From Verrucomicrobiaceae bacterium UBA2429 (GTDB lineage: Bacteria > Verrucomicrobiota > Verrucomicrobiia > Verrucomicrobiales > Verrucomicrobiaceae), in assembly GCA_002343505.1 (NCBI GenBank), contig DDQZ01000106.1:323-51256 (forward strand): DNA of 50,934 bases, written 5' to 3'. The notes beneath the pieces are model-generated. The model was given only the letters and a program-made list of their open reading frames with translations. It had not been told where the DNA came from and did not search any database. The translations under genes and the position numbers were made by a program. Below are positions 1 to 8,566 of this stretch, piece by piece (the first letter of the stretch is position 1; each line of letters begins with the position of its first letter).

Positions 1-353
1 CCCCCCGCCGCCGCTGCCCGGCGCGCTCGCCGGTCTGCACTGGCCTGCCACCGACTTCCTCAGCTCAACAACCTCCTGATGTGCATGACACGCTCTGGGC
101 GATAAGCCGTGTTCATGCGATGGAAAACCACGAATGGACACCAATGAGCACGAATTTTGGAGGCATCATGTCAGGTGAGCTGAAGCGCCGGGAGATCACC
201 CCTGGGTGATGCCCCCATCCCTATCTTCCCCGCATGGATTCGTGTCCATTCGTGTCCATTCGTGGTGCAACTTCATCGTTACGGATAAGGGAGGCGGCAG
301 GCCGCCAATGGGTGGTCGTCCAGCAGATCGGCTGAAGCCTGGACACCAGCGGA
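1..353. other. Left edge, no gene supported
   Basis: No complete gene can be supported here. A plus-strand frame entering from the left edge stops at 77-79 and could be the last codons of a truncated gene, but its 25 residues show nothing recognisable. The rest holds the inverted repeat described at 128-265 and the end of the coding remnant at 354-461. Confidence 0.5.
128..265. repeat. Inverted repeat, CACGAATGGACACCAAT family
   Basis: The 28-base arms at 128-155 and 238-265 are inverted copies of each other with 25 of 28 positions matching, around an 82-base centre. Each arm is itself made of about three copies of a 10-base unit resembling ATTCGTGTCC. Noncoding repeats of this style are common between genes in Verrucomicrobiota and Planctomycetota, as far as I recall. 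No transposase or target-site duplication is visible. Confidence 0.7.
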
Positions 354-461
354 TCAGCGCGCCGCCACGCCGGCTTTGATTTTTTTTTCGCCGGTGCGCA
401 GGATTTCGAGGGCGTTCAAGACGGGGCATGAATCCGGCGACGGGCTGGCCGTGGTCTGTGT
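354..461 (-). pseudogene. Remnant of a PQQ-protein C-terminal tail
   Basis: Directly behind the TAG stop of the upstream PQQ gene (462-464), the same frame stays open for about 35 codons to a TGA at 354-356. It ends in ALEILRTGEKKIKAGVAAR, nearly identical to the last residues of the large PQQ protein at 1842-5897 (ALEILRTGEKEIKAGVAAR). The matching stretch is only about 60 bases. It looks like a fossil tail left by a deletion, stop mutation or recombination between the two neighbouring paralogues. It would be translated only by readthrough. Confidence 0.7.
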
Positions 462-1787
462 CTATTGCCGGGGGGCGGTTTCCTCCGCCGCCAGTGAGGC
501 GCAGAGGATTTCATTGTCATTGCGGACAAAGACGTGGCGGTTGGCAAAGGCCGGCGGAGCCCAGGCGCAATCCCTGCCCGCGAACGGAGTGGTGGGCTTG
601 ATCAAAAGAGCGCGGCCAAGCTCTTGATAACCCTTCGGAGTAAGTTGGGCGCGGATGAGGTTGCCTTGATCGGTGAAGAGGAAGAAGGCGCCCGCATCAT
701 CAATGGGTATAAGGTGGATGGCGGCGCCGCCCTTGCGGCTGGTGATGGTGGTGTCACGCCAGATGATCTCTCCTGTCTTGGCAGCGAGACAAACGAGTTC
801 GCCGTTCAATTTGGCGGAGTAGATGTGATCGCCCCGCAAGCAGGGCGACCCGGTATTGGTGAGCAGCCGCTTGGGAGCGGCAACGTCCTTTCCGGGCCAG
901 AGCATGGTGGCCGTTGGCTCGGAAGTGCTGAGTTCAAACATCACACCGCTGATGAGCAGGCGGTTGTTGTCAAAAACAGGAGTCGGCACCGAATCATTGT
1001 TGCTGGTGGTCATCGGTTCCCTCCACCACGGCTCGCCTGTGACGGGATCCAGCGAGGTGACGGAGTCGTCCGTCCAGACGATGAGCTGCCGCTCTCCGCC
1101 AGCCTCCACGATCAGCGGCGAGCTGTTGGACACGCGCTCATCAACTGCCCGCCAGATTTCTTTGCCTGATTTCTTGTCGAGCGCGATCACACAAGCCCCC
1201 GGCTTGGTCTCGATGAAGGCGATGAGCCGGTCTCCATCAATCAAGGGTGAGCCGCGGCACTGCATGTCACGCACCTGGTATTTTTGCCGCGGATCATAGT
1301 CCCAGAAGACGGCGCCGGTGGCCGCGTCAAGACAGTGAACTCGACTGTTGGCTCCCACCGTGAAAACACGGCCAGCTTCGACAACCGGTGTCGGCGTGGG
1401 ACCCCCGCCCTGCCCGGGAACGAAAGCCCATTCAGGATAAGCGACGTCGTACGCATAAGACCAAAGGACTTCGCCGGTCACGGCGTCAAAACAGCGAACG
1501 CGTTCCCTTGCGTCTGGTTTGGCCAGTTCCGCATCCGTGAGGAACACCCGGCCTTCGGCCACGGCCGGTGAGGACCAGCCCGGACCAGACGGCTGTCGCC
1601 AGCGAATTTTCAGGCCCTCCGGGGGTATGGAATTGAGCAGGCCGGTTTCACGCCAGACGTTGTCGCGTTTGAGACCGCGGAATTGCGGCCAGTCGTCAGA
1701 CCATGCCTCCGCTGGAAATGACAACAAAGCGGCGACCACCGCCCATCGGAGCGAGGCAGCGGGATTCAGGATTTGGAATCGGTCCAT
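462..1787 (-). CDS. Secreted PQQ-binding-like beta-propeller protein
   Basis: 441 residues, starting with a signal peptide (hydrophobic segment near residues 14-28, likely cleavage after AEA or AWS). The mature part opens with DWPQFRG, the usual entry motif of PQQ-like/BamB-like propellers in this group, and has repeated blades with motifs such as LDAATGAVFWD, LDKKSGKEIWR and LDPVTGEPWW. Such proteins are exported and probably bind a partner or ligand; nothing shows an enzyme activity, and no PQQ dehydrogenase catalytic residues were identified. The gene lies 54 bases downstream of the larger PQQ gene on the same strand, so the two probably share a transcript. The frame continues after the stop into a tail homologous to that neighbour. 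Confidence 0.85.
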   Translation of the reverse strand: MDRFQILNPAASLRWAVVAALLSFPAEAWSDDWPQFRGLKRDNVWRETGLLNSIPPEGLKIRWRQPSGPGWSSPAVAEGRVFLTDAELAKPDARERVRCFDAVTGEVLWSYAYDVAYPEWAFVPGQGGGPTPTPVVEAGRVFTVGANSRVHCLDAATGAVFWDYDPRQKYQVRDMQCRGSPLIDGDRLIAFIETKPGACVIALDKKSGKEIWRAVDERVSNSSPLIVEAGGERQLIVWTDDSVTSLDPVTGEPWWREPMTTSNNDSVPTPVFDNNRLLISGVMFELSTSEPTATMLWPGKDVAAPKRLLTNTGSPCLRGDHIYSAKLNGELVCLAAKTGEIIWRDTTITSRKGGAAIHLIPIDDAGAFFLFTDQGNLIRAQLTPKGYQELGRALLIKPTTPFAGRDCAWAPPAFANRHVFVRNDNEILCASLAAEETAPRQ

Positions 1788-1841
1788 TTCTCAATGGAAC
1801 TTCACGGGATGAGCGCCTGCAGCAAATCTTTCGGCGGCGGG

Positions 1842-4800
1842 TTAGCGGGCGGCGACGCCGGCTTTGATTTCCTTCTCACCGGTGCGGAGGATTTCGAGGG
1901 CGTGGAGGGTGGGGAGGGTGCCTTCTTTTGTTGTGGGTTCGATCTCCACGGTGAGGGTTTCGGTGACGGGGATGCCGGTGAAGGTTTCGATGCGGGCGGC
2001 GGGCGTGGCGGCGAGGTCGAGGGCGGTGGCGACGGGTTTGCCCTGAAGCTTGATGGTGAAGGGGCGCTGGTCTTCCTGGGCGGTGAAGTGGAGGCGGACT
2101 TCGTAGGTCTGGGAGGCGTCGCCGGGGTTGAGCAGGGGGATTTCCAGCTTGCTGAGGCCTTTGGCGCCGGAGGCGTAGAGCCAGGGGGTGTCGGTGCCGG
2201 CGATGGCGAGGGTTTCCTCGTTCACGTCGTAGAAGGCGCCGTCTTTGGCAAAGGTGTGGGTGAGCTTCAACGGCAGGTCAATGCCGGTGCGGGAGGAGGG
2301 GCGCGGGTAGCCGAGCCAGAGCTTGCCGTGGGCGTCGCGCCGGTCGCCGGGGGCGCCGAGGTTAAGGGCCATGTGGCGGACGGGCAGGAGGTCGCCGGCG
2401 GCGCCATAGACGCCCCACTTCATGCGGCTCTGCTCGCGCGGCTCGAAGACGAGGGTGGAGGCGATGGAGAAGAGGCAGACGCAGCCGGCGCTGGCCTCGG
2501 GGACCATGACGAGGCCGTTGGCGGGGATGGTGTTGATCCAGCAGCCGAGGCGCTGGCCGCCGAAGTGCTCGGTGCCTTCGTCGGCGTCGAGGTTGTAAAA
2601 GGCGGTGGTCTTGGAGCGGTAAAACATGAGGTGGGCGGTGGCGGAGATGGCGCCGCAGTGGTGGCCGGGGCGGGAGAACAGCCAGGGTGTCTCCTCGCCG
2701 GTGAGGGGGTGCTGGCGGGTCTTGGGGGCGCCGGTGTAGAGGTCGTAACCCCAGGGCTCGGCGATGATCTCGTTGTTGATGACGGTGGGGCGGCTTTTGT
2801 AGTTGGCGTCCTTGGCCCAAAGCTTGCTGCCTTTTTCGGCGTCAAGCACGACGAGGCGGCGGCGCTCGAATTCGCCGGCGAGGTACTGCTCCCAGTAGTG
2901 GCCGTTGGCGTTGGCGCCGCCGAGGACGAGGTGGCCGTTGTGGTAGATGAGGGTGAGGCTGCCGCCGCCGGCGCCGATCTCGCTGCAGTCGGTGACATCC
3001 ACGGGCTGGGCCCAGGCTTTGACGCCGGTCTTGGCGTCGAGGGCGGTGGCCATGCGGACGTCGGCGGCTTTGAGGCGCTCTTCGGCGCGCGCGCGCTCTT
3101 TGCCGGTGAGTTTGACGAGCTCGGTTTTGTCGGCGTTGAGGAGGTCGTCGCGCTGCTCGGGGGTGAGGGAGGCGTCCACGAAGAAGACGCGTCCGTCGCC
3201 GATGGCGATGGTGACGTGGGAGATGTATTGGCCTTGGTGACGCCAAAGGAGCTTTTGAGTGGCGACTTCGTAGGCGAAGATGGCGTCGCTGGCCTGGGCG
3301 GCGGCGCGGCTGCGGCGGGCGCGGACGGCGGCGAGCTCTTTGCGGTCGGTGACGGCGCCGTAGAGGATGCCGTCTTCGTAGGCGAGGTAGCCCCATTGTT
3401 TGTCGGGCTGGAGGTCCTGGGCGGGGAGCTTGAACTGGTGGACGATCCTGCCGGTGGCGGCGTCGAACTGGAGGCAGTGGTCCTCGATGGCGACGAAGAG
3501 GTGGTCGTCGCTGGCGGCCATGTTGCCGGGTTCGTAGGCGCCTTTGAGGCCGTGGCGGAGGGCGCCGGGATTGTCCACCTCCCAGAGGAAGCGGCCGTTG
3601 AAGGCGTCGTAGGCCATGACGGACCACTCGCCCTGGATGAAGAGGCGTCCGTTGGTGGAGATGGGGCCGACGGCGCCGACATGGCGGTTGACCATCTTGC
3701 CGGGGCCGGGGTCGCCATACCAGAGGACGCTGAGGCCGCCCTTGATGCGCTCATCCTTGTTGCTGGAGGTGTTGGCGGCGTTGCCGTATTGATGCGACCA
3801 GGAATCGGCGCCAGGCAATGCGGCGCGGGTGAGAAGGGTGAGGCTGTCTTTGCTTTCGAGCCTGGCTTTCTCCTCAAGCAGGCCGGTGGCTTTGATCCAC
3901 TCGGCGACGCTGGCTTTGGCTGCGGCCTGGCGGTCGGCAGGAGCGCTGGCGGGCAGGCCGAGGGCCATGACGCCGCCGATGGGTTTCAAGACGCGGGCGA
4001 CTTCCTGCGGGAGGCCGGGCATTTTGCCGGTGAGCAGGAGGTGGTCGGAGACGATGAGGTTGGCGAAGTAACTGGCGTGCGGGATGACGCTGAGGTCGAG
4101 GTGGTCAATGACGATGCGCGAGCCGTAGAGGCCGGTGCGGGCGAGGGTCTCTCGGGCGGTGCGGACTTTTTCGGCGTCGGGCTCGAGGCCATAAACCTTG
4201 AGCGTGCTGCGCTGGGCGATCTCCCAGGCGAGGCGGCCCTGCTCGCTGCCGATGACGAGGCAGTAGCCGTCGGTGACGCCGCTCTGCGCGAGGGCTTGTT
4301 CGGCGGCTTCGGCGTAGAGCGTGGTGAGGTCGTCCTGCGGGAAGGGATTCTTTTCGAGGGAGGGTGTTTGCGCGAGCTGCGGCAGGCTTTGGCCGGTGGA
4401 GGCGAAGGCATAGACTTTGCCTGAGGTGGTGCTGACGAGGAGGTGGCCGTCGGAGGCGGCGAGGCCGCGGGCTTCGCCTTCGACGGCGGTTTTCCAGGTT
4501 TGCTCGCCGGTGGCGGCATTGAGGCAGAGCACTTCGCCTTTGCCGCCGACGACGAGGGTGTCGCCCGCGAGGATGAGAGCGGACTCGTGCGGAATGGGTT
4601 TGCTCCACTTGATGCCGGCTTCTTTGAATTCCTCCAGGCGCTTCCGGTAGCTGGCGAGTTGGGCTTTTTTGGTTTCGTAATCCACCCGCAGCGGCTCGTA
4701 TTTCTGGGCGGCCTTGGCGAGGGCTGCCTCGGCTTTGGCGGCATCACCGCCGCTGGCTTTGGCCTCTTTGAGGGCTTTTTCGGCGGCGGCTACGGTCTTG

Positions 4801-5897
4801 AGTTCGGCGAGGGCGGGGTGCTTGCGCAGGTCGCCATTGAGCTTGTAGGCTTTCATTTCCAGGTCGTGCCGCTCCTGGGTGCTGCGGGCGTGGGCATCGC
4901 GGTCAATGGCGGTGATCTCCTTGCCGTTGGCCATGAAGCCGGCGCTGCCGGAAAAGGTCATCTGGGTGCCGCGAAACCAGGCGTAGCCGGTTTTGCCGGT
5001 CTTTTGATCGAGCGCCAGGACCTGGTGCTCGCCGACGGCGAGGATCTGGTCGTCCACCAGCATGGCCTGGGAGCCGCCGATCTGGCCGCCGGCGTCGCTG
5101 CGCCATCCGGGGGAAGGTTTGTTGACGGGCTTGCCCGTGTGGCGGTCGAAGGCCATGGCCAGAGCGCGGCCAGACGGGACGAAGAGCAGGTCTTTTGTGG
5201 CCAGCAGGTAACCCTGGGGCGAGAGGTCGCTGCGCCCCGCGTCCTGCTGGCTGATGGTGTCGTTCTTCCAAATCACCTTGCCGGTGGCGGCCTCGACGGC
5301 ATGGACGAAGACCTTTTCATGCGGGAAAACGCCCGCGCCAAAGAAGGCCACGCCGTCATCCACCAGCACGCCGGTGCGGATGGGCCAGCGCGAGATCATG
5401 CGGCCGCGGGCAAGCACGCGCTCGTCGTCCGGTCCGGCGCGCAGACGCCAGACGAGGGCGCCGGTGGCGGCGTCGAGGCAGTAGGCGTGGCCGTCGTCAG
5501 AGCCGACGTAGATTTTGCCATCGGCGATCATGGGCGCGAGGCGGATGGGGCCGTCCGTGAAGAAAGCCCACAGCTCTTTGCCAGTGGCGAGATCCTGGCA
5601 GTAGAGCCGCCCGTCCACCGAGGAGCCAAAATACACGCGCCCGCCGGCGATGGCGGTGTGGAAGACATCGTCAAAGCGGATGCGGTTTTCCAGCACCATG
5701 CCTTCGATCTCGCGGCCATCCTCGCCGGGCCAGGCCAGGTCAGGGGCCACGGGGGAAGCAAACGTCCACCGCGGCTGCAAGGGAGTGGCGAGCGGCTGCT
5801 GGGTATGGCCGACGCGGCTGGCATCGTGGAGATAGGTGGGCCAGTCGGCCAGGAGGGGGGCGGCGAGCAGGCAGAGCGGGAGCAGGAGGCGGTTCAT
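1842..5897 (-). CDS. Large PQQ-propeller protein with methyltransferase-like insert
   Basis: 1,351 residues. The start at 5897 is chosen because it opens with a signal peptide (MNRLLLPLCLLAAPLLA) followed by DWPTYLHD; the frame stays open upstream but that part overlaps purL and is not protein-like. Order of parts: propeller blades (about 20-330, motifs such as LDAATGALVW), an Ala/Lys/Glu-rich helical stretch likely to be coiled coil (about 340-430), a further blade, a Rossmann-type SAM methyltransferase-like region (about 520-690, GYCLVIGSEQGRLAWEIA then VYGLEPD and a later ARVLKPIGG), a second propeller (about 700-1150), and a beta-rich malectin-like end (about 1210-1330). The protein is presumably exported, which is odd for a SAM-dependent fold, so that region may be structural only. 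It is divergent from purL and probably cotranscribed with the smaller PQQ gene. Confidence 0.85.
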   Translation of the reverse strand: MNRLLLPLCLLAAPLLADWPTYLHDASRVGHTQQPLATPLQPRWTFASPVAPDLAWPGEDGREIEGMVLENRIRFDDVFHTAIAGGRVYFGSSVDGRLYCQDLATGKELWAFFTDGPIRLAPMIADGKIYVGSDDGHAYCLDAATGALVWRLRAGPDDERVLARGRMISRWPIRTGVLVDDGVAFFGAGVFPHEKVFVHAVEAATGKVIWKNDTISQQDAGRSDLSPQGYLLATKDLLFVPSGRALAMAFDRHTGKPVNKPSPGWRSDAGGQIGGSQAMLVDDQILAVGEHQVLALDQKTGKTGYAWFRGTQMTFSGSAGFMANGKEITAIDRDAHARSTQERHDLEMKAYKLNGDLRKHPALAELKTVAAAEKALKEAKASGGDAAKAEAALAKAAQKYEPLRVDYETKKAQLASYRKRLEEFKEAGIKWSKPIPHESALILAGDTLVVGGKGEVLCLNAATGEQTWKTAVEGEARGLAASDGHLLVSTTSGKVYAFASTGQSLPQLAQTPSLEKNPFPQDDLTTLYAEAAEQALAQSGVTDGYCLVIGSEQGRLAWEIAQRSTLKVYGLEPDAEKVRTARETLARTGLYGSRIVIDHLDLSVIPHASYFANLIVSDHLLLTGKMPGLPQEVARVLKPIGGVMALGLPASAPADRQAAAKASVAEWIKATGLLEEKARLESKDSLTLLTRAALPGADSWSHQYGNAANTSSNKDERIKGGLSVLWYGDPGPGKMVNRHVGAVGPISTNGRLFIQGEWSVMAYDAFNGRFLWEVDNPGALRHGLKGAYEPGNMAASDDHLFVAIEDHCLQFDAATGRIVHQFKLPAQDLQPDKQWGYLAYEDGILYGAVTDRKELAAVRARRSRAAAQASDAIFAYEVATQKLLWRHQGQYISHVTIAIGDGRVFFVDASLTPEQRDDLLNADKTELVKLTGKERARAEERLKAADVRMATALDAKTGVKAWAQPVDVTDCSEIGAGGGSLTLIYHNGHLVLGGANANGHYWEQYLAGEFERRRLVVLDAEKGSKLWAKDANYKSRPTVINNEIIAEPWGYDLYTGAPKTRQHPLTGEETPWLFSRPGHHCGAISATAHLMFYRSKTTAFYNLDADEGTEHFGGQRLGCWINTIPANGLVMVPEASAGCVCLFSIASTLVFEPREQSRMKWGVYGAAGDLLPVRHMALNLGAPGDRRDAHGKLWLGYPRPSSRTGIDLPLKLTHTFAKDGAFYDVNEETLAIAGTDTPWLYASGAKGLSKLEIPLLNPGDASQTYEVRLHFTAQEDQRPFTIKLQGKPVATALDLAATPAARIETFTGIPVTETLTVEIEPTTKEGTLPTLHALEILRTGEKEIKAGVAAR

Positions 5898-6056
5898 GGC
5901 GGAGGACAAATTACGGCTCCGGGATGAGCGGCATTTCTCTGGAAGGAGGGTTTGGCGGACAAACCCGCCCGGCAGTGAATGTGCGGAGCGCCTGAGCGCA
6001 TTGTTTGCGCCACCGCGAACGCCGCCGTTGACCGGTCCGCTTTTCTTGCCAAGACG

Positions 6057-8495
6057 ATGAGAAGCCCCCTCCATTCCTTGCAAGCCGACCTTTCCTCCGC
6101 CCCCCGCACCGAGCGCGCCATCTACCGCACCATCCCCGTCCGTGATCTCGACGGCGACGCGCTTTTGGCACTGAGCAAGCAGATGAAACTCTCCCTCTCC
6201 CGGGCAGACATGGAGGCGGTGCAAAAGCTCTACATGGAAGAAGGCCGCGAGCCGACCGATGTGGAGCTGGAGGTCATCGCCCAGACCTGGAGCGAGCATT
6301 GCAAGCACCGCATTTTCAACGCCCGCATCGAGCACACGCTGAATGGCGTGCCGGAGGTGGTGGACAGCCTTTTCAAAACCTACATTCGCGCCACCACGGA
6401 GCGCATCATGGAGCAGAAGCCGGACTTCGTGCTCAGCGCCTTTGTGGACAACGCGGGATTCGTGAAGCTGGATGACGACAAGGCCGTGTGCCTGAAAGTC
6501 GAGACGCACAACCACCCCAGCGCCATCGAGCCCTACGCGGGCGCGAACACCGGCCTCGGCGGTGTGATCCGCGACATCCTCGGCGCGGGCAAGGGCGCGA
6601 AGCCGGTGGCCAGCCTGGATGTCTTCTGCTTCGGCCCGCCGGACACCAAGCAGGAAGACTTGAAGGCGAAGGACGTGATCCACCCGCTCGGCGTCATGCG
6701 CGGCGTGGTGCGCGGTGTGCGCGACTATGGCAACCGCATGGGCATCCCCACGGTGAACGGGGCCATTCAGTTTGACGACAGCTTCATCTACAACCCGCTC
6801 GTCTTCTGCGGCACGGCGGGCGTCATTCCCATCAAGGACATCGCCAAGGAAGTGAAGCCCGGTCACCTGCTCATCGCCGCCGGCGGGCGCACGGGCAAGG
6901 ACGGTCTGAAAGGCGCCACTTTCAGTTCGGCGGAGCTGACCACCGACTCGCACGAGGAGGACCAGACCGCCGTGCAGATCGGCAACCCGATCGAGGAGAA
7001 AAAGGTGGCCGACTTCGTCCTCGCCGCGCGCGAGGCGGGTCTCATTGAGTTCGTCACCGACTGCGGCGCTGGCGGCTTTTCCAGCGCGGCGGGCGAGATG
7101 CTCAGCGAGGTGGGCGGGGAGGTGTGGCTGGAGAACTGCCCGCTCAAGGAGCCCGGCCTGGAGAGCTGGCAGGTGTTCATTTCCGAGTCCCAGGAGCGCA
7201 TGGTCATGGCCGTGGAGGAGCAAAACCTGCCCGCCCTGCAAAAGCTGGCCGACACCTGGCAGAGCGAGATGTTTGTGCTGGCCAAAGCCGATGGCGGCAA
7301 GCGCCTGAAAGTCTGGCATCACGGCCATGCGGTGTGTGATCTGCCCGTGGAAAAACTGCACGGCGCGCCCCGCCGCGAGATGCGCGCGCATTGGCGGCAG
7401 CCGGAGGCCAAGACACCGAAGATCAGCGTCCGCCCCGAGTCCTGGACCCAGGTGCTGAAGACATTGCTGGCCGACTTCGCCATCGTCTCGCGCGAGCCCA
7501 TCATCCGCGAGTATGACCACGAGGTGCAGGGCAACACGATTTTAAAACCCCTCGCCGGAGCCAGTGGTGATGCGCCGCAAGACGGCTCCGTAATCGCCGT
7601 GGATGGCAGCCGCCAGCTCGTGGCCCTGGCCTGCGCCTTGCTGCCCGAGTGGGGCAAGGCCGACCCGCACGCCATGGGGCGCGCCTGCGTGGATGAGTGC
7701 GTGCGCCAGCTCGTGGCCATGGGCGCGAACCCGCGGCGCATCGCCATCCTCGACAACTTCTGCATGGGCAACCCCGACAACGAGCGCGAGCTCGGCGCGC
7801 TGGTGGAATGCACGAAAGGCATGGCCCAGGCCGCGCTGGCGTATGGCGCGCCTTTCGTCTCCGGCAAGGACAGCTTTTACAATTACTTCATCACTGACGA
7901 AGGCCCTGTCTCCATCCCGGTCACACTTCTGGTCAGCGGCTTCGGCGTCATTGAGGACGCCTCGCATGTCGTTGGCGCGTCACTGCGCCGCGCGGGCAGC
8001 AAGCTCTGCCTGCTCGGCAAAACCACGGTGGGTCTGCGCGGCAGCGTCTTCGCCAAGCACGCCCAGGGTGCCGGTCTCAATGGCGCGCCCGCCTGGGATG
8101 ACGCCGAGGCTTGGGCGTCTTACGGGCGTTATTATGAACTCGTGAAAAAGGGTGCCATCCTCGCCGCGCACGATCTGTCGGAAGGCGGTCTCGCTGTGGC
8201 CCTGGCCGAGATGGCCTTCAGCGGCAAGGCGGGCATCAAGATCGAGCTGGAAAACGTGCCCGCCGACAAGGCCTGCACCACCGCCGAAGTGCTCTTTGGC
8301 GAGACACCGGGCCGCCTCCTCATCGAGGTCGCACCCGAGCATGTCGAGGGGGTGAAACTGGCCGGCGGAGTCATCATCGGCGAGAGCACCGGCGAGCGCT
8401 GGCTGCACATCACCCAGCGCGGCACCACGCTCATTGACAGCTCGATCGCCGATCTCAAACCGCTCTGGAAGGAAGGTCTGGCGCGCTGGTATTGA
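6057..8495 (+). CDS. purL: Phosphoribosylformylglycinamidine synthase, PurL
   Basis: 812 residues from the ATG at 6057. PurL converts FGAR to FGAM using ATP and ammonia from glutamine, the fourth step of de novo purine synthesis, in the cytoplasm. Seen: the linker-region motif TWSEHCKHRIF, the ATP/substrate motif VETHNHPSAIEPYAGA, the GAGKGAKP loop, TDCGAGGFSSAAGE, and the second AIRS-like half with HDLSEGGLAVALAE. The length falls between small PurL (about 740) and the large PurS-PurL-PurQ fusion (about 1,300); there is no glutaminase domain, so separate PurQ and PurS are expected and are not in this window. An earlier ATG at 5979 would add 26 residues with no family resemblance. purF lies 6 kb away on the other strand. 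Confidence 0.95.
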   Translation: MRSPLHSLQADLSSAPRTERAIYRTIPVRDLDGDALLALSKQMKLSLSRADMEAVQKLYMEEGREPTDVELEVIAQTWSEHCKHRIFNARIEHTLNGVPEVVDSLFKTYIRATTERIMEQKPDFVLSAFVDNAGFVKLDDDKAVCLKVETHNHPSAIEPYAGANTGLGGVIRDILGAGKGAKPVASLDVFCFGPPDTKQEDLKAKDVIHPLGVMRGVVRGVRDYGNRMGIPTVNGAIQFDDSFIYNPLVFCGTAGVIPIKDIAKEVKPGHLLIAAGGRTGKDGLKGATFSSAELTTDSHEEDQTAVQIGNPIEEKKVADFVLAAREAGLIEFVTDCGAGGFSSAAGEMLSEVGGEVWLENCPLKEPGLESWQVFISESQERMVMAVEEQNLPALQKLADTWQSEMFVLAKADGGKRLKVWHHGHAVCDLPVEKLHGAPRREMRAHWRQPEAKTPKISVRPESWTQVLKTLLADFAIVSREPIIREYDHEVQGNTILKPLAGASGDAPQDGSVIAVDGSRQLVALACALLPEWGKADPHAMGRACVDECVRQLVAMGANPRRIAILDNFCMGNPDNERELGALVECTKGMAQAALAYGAPFVSGKDSFYNYFITDEGPVSIPVTLLVSGFGVIEDASHVVGASLRRAGSKLCLLGKTTVGLRGSVFAKHAQGAGLNGAPAWDDAEAWASYGRYYELVKKGAILAAHDLSEGGLAVALAEMAFSGKAGIKIELENVPADKACTTAEVLFGETPGRLLIEVAPEHVEGVKLAGGVIIGESTGERWLHITQRGTTLIDSSIADLKPLWKEGLARWY

Positions 8496-8503
8496 GCCAA
8501 AGA

Positions 8504-8541
8504 AAAACCGGCCGGTGGCGCGTGAGCCAGCGGCCGGTTTT
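8504..8541. terminator. Bidirectional intrinsic terminator
   Basis: Perfect 11-bp inverted arms AAAACCGGCCG (8504-8514) and CGGCCGGTTTT (8531-8541) flank a 16-base loop, between the convergent ends of purL and the minus-strand repeat-protein gene. The A/T bases at the stem ends give a short U run in either direction, so it can serve both genes. Confidence 0.8.
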
Positions 8542-8566
8542 CCAAAAAGCCTCACGCGCCGCCAGG

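Noticed and set aside
1773..4424. 883-codon open frame on the plus strand
   Set aside because: It is the antisense shadow of the large PQQ gene: almost only Gly, Ala, Val, Glu and Asp, with no motif. GC-rich codon use leaves such frames open.
5898..7520. Upstream extension of the large PQQ frame on the minus strand
   Set aside because: It lies opposite purL and is His/Leu/Arg-rich without family resemblance; a signal peptide marks the real start at 5897.
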